The notes under the pieces were generated by a model. That model saw only the letters and a program-made list of their open reading frames with translations, was not told the origin of the DNA and did no database searches. A DNA stretch of 64,000 bases. Source: an uncultured Acetatifactor sp. Its GTDB lineage: Bacteria; Bacillota; Clostridia; Lachnospirales; Lachnospiraceae. Position 1 is the first letter of the stretch. Each line of letters begins with the position of its first letter. The stretch covers positions 1-64,000 of the forward strand of contig CAJTZD010000019.1 of the NCBI GenBank assembly GCA_910584235.1. Reading direction: 5' to 3'. Shown here in pieces: positions 58,771 through 64,000 of this stretch. The position numbers were made by a program, and so were the translations under genes.

Positions 58771-61536
58771 ATGGAATTCAAAAAAAGGATTAGGACATAC
58801 AGCGGGACAAAGGGGAGCGCTCCCTCTAAGAGGGAGCAGGCAAACCGCCAGGTGGCGCGCAAGGCGGCTGCCGAGGGCATGGTGCTTTTGATGAATGAGG
58901 GGGTGCTGCCTCTGAAAGCGGACGCGAAAGTCGCCCTCTTCGGCGGCGGGGCCGTCAGCACCATCAAGGGCGGCACAGGGTCAGGGGACGTGAACGAGAG
59001 GGAAGTAGTGGGCATCTATCAGGGCTTTCTGGACGCGGGCATCGCCCTGACCAACCAAAGCTGGCTGGAGGACTACGCGAAAATCTACCGCCAGGCCAGA
59101 GAGGACTGGAGACAGGGGATTCTGGACGAGGTGGCAAAGGACAAGGAGAAGAAAGTTTTTCAGGTCTACTCCACCCATATCTTCCGCATGCCCGCAGGCT
59201 CTGCCATGGAAGCGGCCCAGGTGGAAGCGGCGGATGTGGTGTTCTACGTAATCAGCCGCACTGCCGGGGAGGATGCGGACAGATTTTTACAGCCCGGGGA
59301 CTACTATCTGACGGATGCGGAGAAAGCCGATCTGGACTTCCTGAACAGCCACAGTGAGAATTTGGTGGTCATCCTGAACACCGGCGGCGCTATGGATTTG
59401 CAGGATATCCTGGGACTGTCCCATTTAAAAGCCCTGTTTAGCATCGTCCAGCCCGGCATGGAGGGCGGCCACGCCCTGGCGGATGTGCTGACCAGCAAGG
59501 TGACGCCCAGCGGCAAGCTGACGGACACCTGGGCAAAGGCTTATTCTGATATCCCCAATTCCGAGAATTACAGCCACAACAATGGCAATGTACAGAAGGA
59601 ATACTATACGGAGGGGATATATGTAGGTTATCGCTATTTCGATAGCTTTGAAAGGAATGTGGCGTTCCCCTTTGGGTTTGGCCTGTCCTATACGGATTTC
59701 GCCATTGAGACTATGGGATTGTCCGTGGGGGATGGCCAAGGCGGTGCGCAGGCACAGGACGGCGGGGGAGATGTCCGGGCATCCGAGGTGCAGGACGATG
59801 CCCGGGTATCAGAAAGCCGGAGGGATGCGCAGGTATCAGGCGGCGCACAGGTGTCAGGTAGTGCGCAGACATTAGATGGCGTACCGGCACCAGGAGGTGA
59901 ACAGTCAGGTGACTGGGCAATGCCCTGCGTCACTGTGAAGGTAACAAATATCGGCACGGTATACTCCGGCAGGGAAGTGGTGCAAGTTTACGTCTCCTGT
60001 CCCCAGACAGGGCTGGCCAAGGAGCGCCGCAGGCGCTGCGGTTTCGGGAAGACCAAGGTGCTTGCGCCGGGAGAGAGCGAGACGCTTCGGATTTCCATTC
60101 CGGTGAAGAACCTGGCGTCTTTCTCAGAGGAGCAGTCGGCCTGGATTGTGGAGAAAGGGCAGTATGGCATCTGGGTGGGAAATTGCTCTGTAAGCAAGGA
60201 AGAGGGACGCTTTCTGGAAGAGGGGCATTTCCTGGAAAAAGGGTCCTCCCTGGAGATTTCCGGCATTCTGGAGGTGGCAGAGGATGCTGTCATCGAGACT
60301 GTGAAGCATATCCTGCCCCTGCAGGAAGAACTGACAGAACTGGCATGTCCCGAGGAGATTCGTTTGGCACAGGAGAGAGCATGGAAAGCGGCAGCGCTGT
60401 CAAAGGGGCTGCAGCCGGTAAGCTTCGTGCCTGTGAGGGAAGCAGTGAAATCCTATGAGGAGCACGAGGCGGCGAAAGCGGCTCGGGAGTTGGCGGCGAA
60501 GCTCAGCGAAGAGCAGATGATTGCCATGGTCATCGGAGAGATCAGCAAGGGGCAGGGCCAGGCCTTGGGCAGCGCTGGCATCATGGTGCCGGGCGCGGCA
60601 GGAGAGACCAGCAGCTGTCTGGAGGAGGAATACGGCGTGCCAGGCGTGCCCATGGCGGACGGCCCGGCAGGCATCCGGCTGATGAAGTCCTATGAGGTGG
60701 ACAGGGCCACGGGCGGCATCAACAACCAGGGCATCTTCGGGGCGGTGGAGGGCGGCATCTTCGCCGACCATACGAAACACGAAAATACGGATACCTATTA
60801 TCAATATGCCACAGCCATCCCAGTGGGAACCCTGCTGGCCCAGACCTGGGATACGGCCCTGTTAGAGGAGGTAGGCCAGGCGGTGGCGGTGGAGATGGAG
60901 GAGTTCGGCATCGGCTGGTGGCTGGCCCCGGGCATGAACATCCACCGCAATCCCCTCTGCGGCAGGAACTTCGAGTATTTCTCCGAGGACCCTCTGGTAA
61001 CGGGGCAGATGGCCGCGGCCATCACCAGAGGTGTCCAGAGCCGAAACGGCGTGGGCACCACCATCAAGCATTTCGCCTGCAACAATCAGGAGGACAACCG
61101 GATGGGCTGCGACAGTATCGTGTCCGAGCGGGCGCTGCGGGAAATCTATCTGCGGGGCTTCGAGATTGCGGTAAAGACATCCCAGCCCATGGCCATCATG
61201 ACCTCCTACAACCTGATTAACGGTGTCCATGCGGCCAACAGCAAGGATATGTGTACCGTGGCGGCCAGGGAAGAGTGGAACTTCCAGGGCATCATCATGA
61301 CCGACTGGACTACCACACAGCCCCGCGGCGGCAGCAGCTCCTGGGGCTGCATAGCGGCAGGGAATGATCTGATTATGCCGGGATACGCCGGGGATGTAGA
61401 AGATATCAGGGCAGCGCTGGCGGACGGGCGGTTTGGCACAGAGGAGCTTCGGGCCTGTGTGGAGCGGATGCTGACTGTCATTTTCCAGACCAATGCTTAT
61501 CAGGACTCTATGCCTTACGGGGCCAGATTCAAATGA
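58771..61536 (+). CDS. Glycoside hydrolase family 3 enzyme with swapped domain order
   Basis: 921 residues; GACAAGGAGGAGAAGGAA before the ATG. The order of domains is reversed from classical GH3. First the alpha/beta sandwich (AAEGMVLLMNEGVLPLKAD, NTGGAMDLQDI, and YRYFDSFERNVAFPFGFGLSYTDF) at about 30-315, then a fibronectin III-like domain at about 320-510, and last the TIM-barrel with ADGPAGIRL, IHRNPLCGRNFEYFSEDP, TIKHFACNNQEDNR and the nucleophile region IIMTDWTT with D845. This arrangement is known from some ruminal beta-glucosidases. The fibronectin-like domain holds a low-complexity insert (residues about 320-390, QDDARVSESRRDAQVSGGAQ). Cytoplasmic by lack of signal peptide. Confidence 0.92.
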   Translation: MEFKKRIRTYSGTKGSAPSKREQANRQVARKAAAEGMVLLMNEGVLPLKADAKVALFGGGAVSTIKGGTGSGDVNEREVVGIYQGFLDAGIALTNQSWLEDYAKIYRQAREDWRQGILDEVAKDKEKKVFQVYSTHIFRMPAGSAMEAAQVEAADVVFYVISRTAGEDADRFLQPGDYYLTDAEKADLDFLNSHSENLVVILNTGGAMDLQDILGLSHLKALFSIVQPGMEGGHALADVLTSKVTPSGKLTDTWAKAYSDIPNSENYSHNNGNVQKEYYTEGIYVGYRYFDSFERNVAFPFGFGLSYTDFAIETMGLSVGDGQGGAQAQDGGGDVRASEVQDDARVSESRRDAQVSGGAQVSGSAQTLDGVPAPGGEQSGDWAMPCVTVKVTNIGTVYSGREVVQVYVSCPQTGLAKERRRRCGFGKTKVLAPGESETLRISIPVKNLASFSEEQSAWIVEKGQYGIWVGNCSVSKEEGRFLEEGHFLEKGSSLEISGILEVAEDAVIETVKHILPLQEELTELACPEEIRLAQERAWKAAALSKGLQPVSFVPVREAVKSYEEHEAAKAARELAAKLSEEQMIAMVIGEISKGQGQALGSAGIMVPGAAGETSSCLEEEYGVPGVPMADGPAGIRLMKSYEVDRATGGINNQGIFGAVEGGIFADHTKHENTDTYYQYATAIPVGTLLAQTWDTALLEEVGQAVAVEMEEFGIGWWLAPGMNIHRNPLCGRNFEYFSEDPLVTGQMAAAITRGVQSRNGVGTTIKHFACNNQEDNRMGCDSIVSERALREIYLRGFEIAVKTSQPMAIMTSYNLINGVHAANSKDMCTVAAREEWNFQGIIMTDWTTTQPRGGSSSWGCIAAGNDLIMPGYAGDVEDIRAALADGRFGTEELRACVERMLTVIFQTNAYQDSMPYGARFK

Positions 61537-61578
61537 TTTTATGAAAAATAGAAAACGAAAAAACATGCAAATAGATAA

Positions 61579-61675
61579 ATATACTCACGAGCGGTGAAAT
61601 ATGCCACCGATTCATGGTGCATGCCGTTCGTGGGTCGGTTCGCTTGGCAAGTTTCAGTGAACTTCAGTATAAAAT
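61579..61675 (+). repeat. Dispersed structured repeat, copy 2
   Basis: Homologue of 26485-26580 in the same orientation. Inner pairing ACTCACGAGCGG with CCGTTCGTGGGT (wobbles allowed), hairpin CACC/GGTG, and the shared tail GGCAAGTTTCAGTGA then AGTATAAA. It sits between the GH3 gene and the carboxylesterase gene, ending 28 bp before the start codon. Confidence 0.75.
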
Positions 61676-61703
61676 CGAAAATAAGACAGACGAGGTGAGA
61701 TTT

Positions 61704-63197
61704 ATGGAGTATATTGTAGAGACCAGGACAGGAAAAATCAGGGGATACGAGAGGGACGGCCATATCGCGTTCCTGGGGATTCCCTACGTGAAGCCTCCCG
61801 TGGGGGAGCTGCGGCTGAAGCGGGCCGTGCCCATAGAGCCATGGGAGGGAATCCTGGATGCGAAAGAATACGGCAGCCCGGCAGTGCAGAAGATGGGGGA
61901 CCAGTTTTTAGGCAGCGAGGACTGCCTGACGCTGAACATCCGCAGGCCCCTCACCGGGGAGAAGCTCCCGGTACTGGTCTTTATCCACGGCGGCGGTTAC
62001 AATACCGGTAGCGCGTCGGACCCGCTGCTGGCGGGGGAATCATTCGTGGAAAACGGCATCGTCTATGTGACGTTCCAGTACCGGCTGAACGTCTGGGGCT
62101 TCTATGATTTCACCGGCTACCCCGAGTGCGAGGCTTTCGAGAGCAACTGTGGGCTGTCGGACCATATCGCGGCCATGAGGTGGATTCACGAGAACATTGC
62201 GGCGTTCGGCGGCGACCCGGAAAGGGTTACCATCGCCGGGGAATCGGCGGGCGGCACCTCTGTGCTGCTGATGATGGCCGTCCCGGCGGTGAAGGGGACG
62301 TTCCAGCAGGTCATCGCTTCCAGCGGGCTGCCAAACGGGGTCTTCTCCCGGGAAACCAACAGGAAGCATGTGGAGCTGTTCCTGGAGGGCATGGGGTGGA
62401 CGGAGGATGACCTGCCTAAGCTTGCGGACATCGACCCCTTTGCGGTACAAAAGGGCAACGATTTCATCGCCGAGATGCACCAGTACCGCTATCCCGGCAT
62501 CAATCTGCCCTCCCCTGTGGTGGACGATTTACTGCCGGAGCGACCCATCGAGGCCATCCGGAAAGGCTGCGCAGAGGGCATCCGCCTGATGATTGGCAGC
62601 AACCTGAACGAGGGCACCTTTTTTGTCAGGCCGGAGCATACCTTTTTCCCCAATTCCTGGGAGATGATAGAGGAGGCTCTCCGGAACAATGGCCTGGAGA
62701 ATCTGTATGAGGAAGTAAAGACTTATTACGAAAGCACCAGCCATGGCATGCATAACGGCGTGGATGAAGCGTTCATCAACTTCGGCACAGACCTGCCTTT
62801 CCAGGTACCCGCCATCAAGACCGCCCAGGCCCAATTGGGGCACGGCCCGGTGTGGATGTACCGGTTCCAGTTCATCAGCAAGTTCGGGAAGAAGACCGGG
62901 ATGCTGTGCAGTCACGCCATGGATTTGCCCTGCGATTTTAACTTTTATAAGGAAGGCTTCCCGAAGATACAGTTCGAGGGCGAGCCGGAGGATGTGGTGG
63001 AGCGCCTGGTGGACAGCGTCCATATGGGATGGGTGAACTTCGTCAAATGCGGCGTCCCCGCCGGAGAGGAGTGGCCGCAGTATCAGGGATATGCGGGTCC
63101 TGTGCGGATTTATGACAGGGATGTCAGAACGGAGGAACTGCCGGAGCGCGTGGAGCTGATGGCGCTGTGGGAGAGGCTGCATTTCTATGAGGATTGA
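61704..63197 (+). CDS. Type B carboxylesterase
   Basis: 497 residues from ATG at 61704 (GACGAGGTGAGATTT upstream); the frame is open to 61614 across the dispersed repeat and that part is not coding. Type B signatures: oxyanion loop VFIHGGGYNTGSASDP, EDCLTLNI, FGGDPERVTIAGESAGG with nucleophile Ser, and a C-terminal His in LCSHAMDLPCDF. These esterases hydrolyse carboxylic esters, including those on plant glycans. No signal peptide. Nineteen bp separate it from the cupin gene. Confidence 0.92.
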   Translation: MEYIVETRTGKIRGYERDGHIAFLGIPYVKPPVGELRLKRAVPIEPWEGILDAKEYGSPAVQKMGDQFLGSEDCLTLNIRRPLTGEKLPVLVFIHGGGYNTGSASDPLLAGESFVENGIVYVTFQYRLNVWGFYDFTGYPECEAFESNCGLSDHIAAMRWIHENIAAFGGDPERVTIAGESAGGTSVLLMMAVPAVKGTFQQVIASSGLPNGVFSRETNRKHVELFLEGMGWTEDDLPKLADIDPFAVQKGNDFIAEMHQYRYPGINLPSPVVDDLLPERPIEAIRKGCAEGIRLMIGSNLNEGTFFVRPEHTFFPNSWEMIEEALRNNGLENLYEEVKTYYESTSHGMHNGVDEAFINFGTDLPFQVPAIKTAQAQLGHGPVWMYRFQFISKFGKKTGMLCSHAMDLPCDFNFYKEGFPKIQFEGEPEDVVERLVDSVHMGWVNFVKCGVPAGEEWPQYQGYAGPVRIYDRDVRTEELPERVELMALWERLHFYED

Positions 63198-63216
63198 GCG
63201 GAAAGAGGAGGAAATC

Positions 63217-64000
63217 ATGTACGAAAAATATCTGATTCAAATGAACGACCCTAAGGACTGGATTCGGCACTGGGACGAGGGTACCCAGGTGGTAAACGAC
63301 TTCATCCTGCCCAGGGGGCCTTATGAAAAGGACGAGATGAGCGACACCATTTACCACAAGGACGCCACCGTGCCCTACCATCAGCACAGGAAGGGCTTCG
63401 AGACCTTTGAGATTGCCGCGGGCGCAGTAGAGTGCTTCATGCGGGGCAAGCGGTTTATCGCCACGGCGGGGGACATCATCCATATCGCGCCCTGGACGCC
63501 CCACGGCTTCCACTTCCTGGAGGAGGGTACCATCTGGCGGGAGCTGTTCCAGGAAATCGACATGTCCGGCGGCATCTGGGAGAAGAACACGGTGAACCAA
63601 TATTTCCCTGAGATGAAAGAGAATCCGGAATTCATGCGCGTCTATCGGAGCGACCCGCTGAACCTGAAGCGGGAGACACCTGTGTGCGTGGATGTGGACA
63701 AGGAAACGATGCACGAGGTCAGGACACCGGACTTCGCCTATTCCACCTACAGCGGGGAGGGGTATGAAATCAAGCTGAAAGTGGGGAAATGGGAGACGAA
63801 CGGTGTCAAGGAAATATGGCATGCCAGCCTGAAGAAAGGGCTTGTGGTGGAATTCGCTTTCCCGCACTGCAACTGGGAGCTGTACTATGTGAAAGAGGGG
63901 GCCCTGGAGGTGGAGGTGCTGGGGGAGAAGTTCGTGGCCGGGCCGGACTGCCTGGTGCACATCCCCAATTTCCATCCCCATACCATCCGGGTGCTGGAGG
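63217..64000 (+). CDS. Cupin-domain protein, 3'-truncated by window edge
   Basis: ATG at 63217 after AAAGAGGAGGAAATC; open to the window end, so at least 261 residues. Two cupin segments are visible: residues about 45-105 with VPYHQHRKGFETFEI, which supplies the H-x-H-x(n)-E metal ligands, and IHIAPWTPHGFHFL; and residues about 205-261 with LVVEFAFPHCNWELYYVKEGALEV and IPNFHPHTI, a weaker second site. Cupins of this form act as sugar isomerases, dioxygenases or binding proteins. The final function cannot be given. It is probably co-transcribed with the esterase upstream. Confidence 0.85.
   Translation, partial: MYEKYLIQMNDPKDWIRHWDEGTQVVNDFILPRGPYEKDEMSDTIYHKDATVPYHQHRKGFETFEIAAGAVECFMRGKRFIATAGDIIHIAPWTPHGFHFLEEGTIWRELFQEIDMSGGIWEKNTVNQYFPEMKENPEFMRVYRSDPLNLKRETPVCVDVDKETMHEVRTPDFAYSTYSGEGYEIKLKVGKWETNGVKEIWHASLKKGLVVEFAFPHCNWELYYVKEGALEVEVLGEKFVAGPDCLVHIPNFHPHTIRVLE

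Noticed and set aside
61614..61703. N-terminal extension of the type B carboxylesterase
   Set aside because: It overlaps the dispersed repeat; the type B fold starts at the later ATG, which has a ribosome binding site.

Overview
The window looks like chromosomal DNA of a Gram-positive, spore-former-type anaerobe of the Lachnospiraceae/Clostridia. Evidence: the conserved block cysE-cysS-mrnC-rlmB-sigH, a Cys-type T-box leader, the MEP-pathway gene ispF, LplB/YtcP-type ABC permeases with LipO-type lipoproteins, YesM/YesN two-component systems, strong AGGAGG ribosome binding sites and TTGACA-N17-TATAAT promoters. Most of it is moderately G+C rich by eye, with a clearly more A+T-rich stretch at about 4.4-8.2 kb. 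Assignment to a genus is not possible from this alone.

Layout. 0-4.4 kb: a truncated, very large fusion protein (flavin disulfide reductase + rhodanese + siroheme sulfite/nitrite reductase + ferredoxin), then the binding protein and permease of a metal-chelate/cobalamin ABC importer. 4.4-8.3 kb: an A+T-rich insertion with a MerR regulator and divergent MATE pump sharing a textbook 19-bp-spaced MerR promoter, an AI-2E transporter remnant, a DinJ/YoeB toxin-antitoxin pair and a possible IS200 remnant. 8.3-9.4 kb: the importer's likely ATPase, cut off from its operon, followed directly by a GH18 fragment. 9.4-11.3 kb: GntR-ATPase-permease ABC-2 operon (minus strand). 11.6-15 kb: a DUF4869/P-loop NTPase pair and a BlaI/BlaR1 pair with twin operators. 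15-17.6 kb: a YrlA-type Y RNA with a permuted tRNA-like domain, a small P-loop kinase and a TROVE/Ro60 protein. 17.9-25.1 kb: a carbohydrate ABC importer with an EEP-family phosphatase and YesM/YesN. 25.2-36.2 kb: mostly housekeeping (FabG-like SDR, tRNA-Met, GNAT, DEAD-box helicase, ispF, T-box, cysE, cysS, mrnC, rlmB, sigH, MBL hydrolase). 36.3-41.7 kb: RND-type pump with a structured leader and a TetR regulator. 41.8-46 kb: duplicated intergenic repeat, DMT transporter, nitroreductase, DUF3795 protein, M42 peptidase. 46-64 kb: a glycan/ester utilisation locus (GH78-like, YesM kinase, ABC importer, two alpha/beta hydrolases, YesN regulator, permuted GH3, type B carboxylesterase, cupin protein running off the end).

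How it works together. The 46-64 kb block reads as one regulon: a membrane kinase and an AraC-type response regulator control uptake of an oligosaccharide or decorated glycoside and intracellular removal of sugars and esters. Two promoters in it, before the GH78-like gene and before the binding-protein gene, share an upstream direct-repeat box at exactly the same distance from nearly identical -35/-10 boxes; this is the clearest regulatory signal in the window.

Most notable observations: the complete Ro60-Y RNA module; the shared promoter module; a roughly 95-nt structured repeat present twice 35 kb apart; an unusual leader before cysE (T-box, then a three-way junction, then a 37-bp minisatellite); the sulfite reductase fusion; and the domain-swapped GH3 enzyme.
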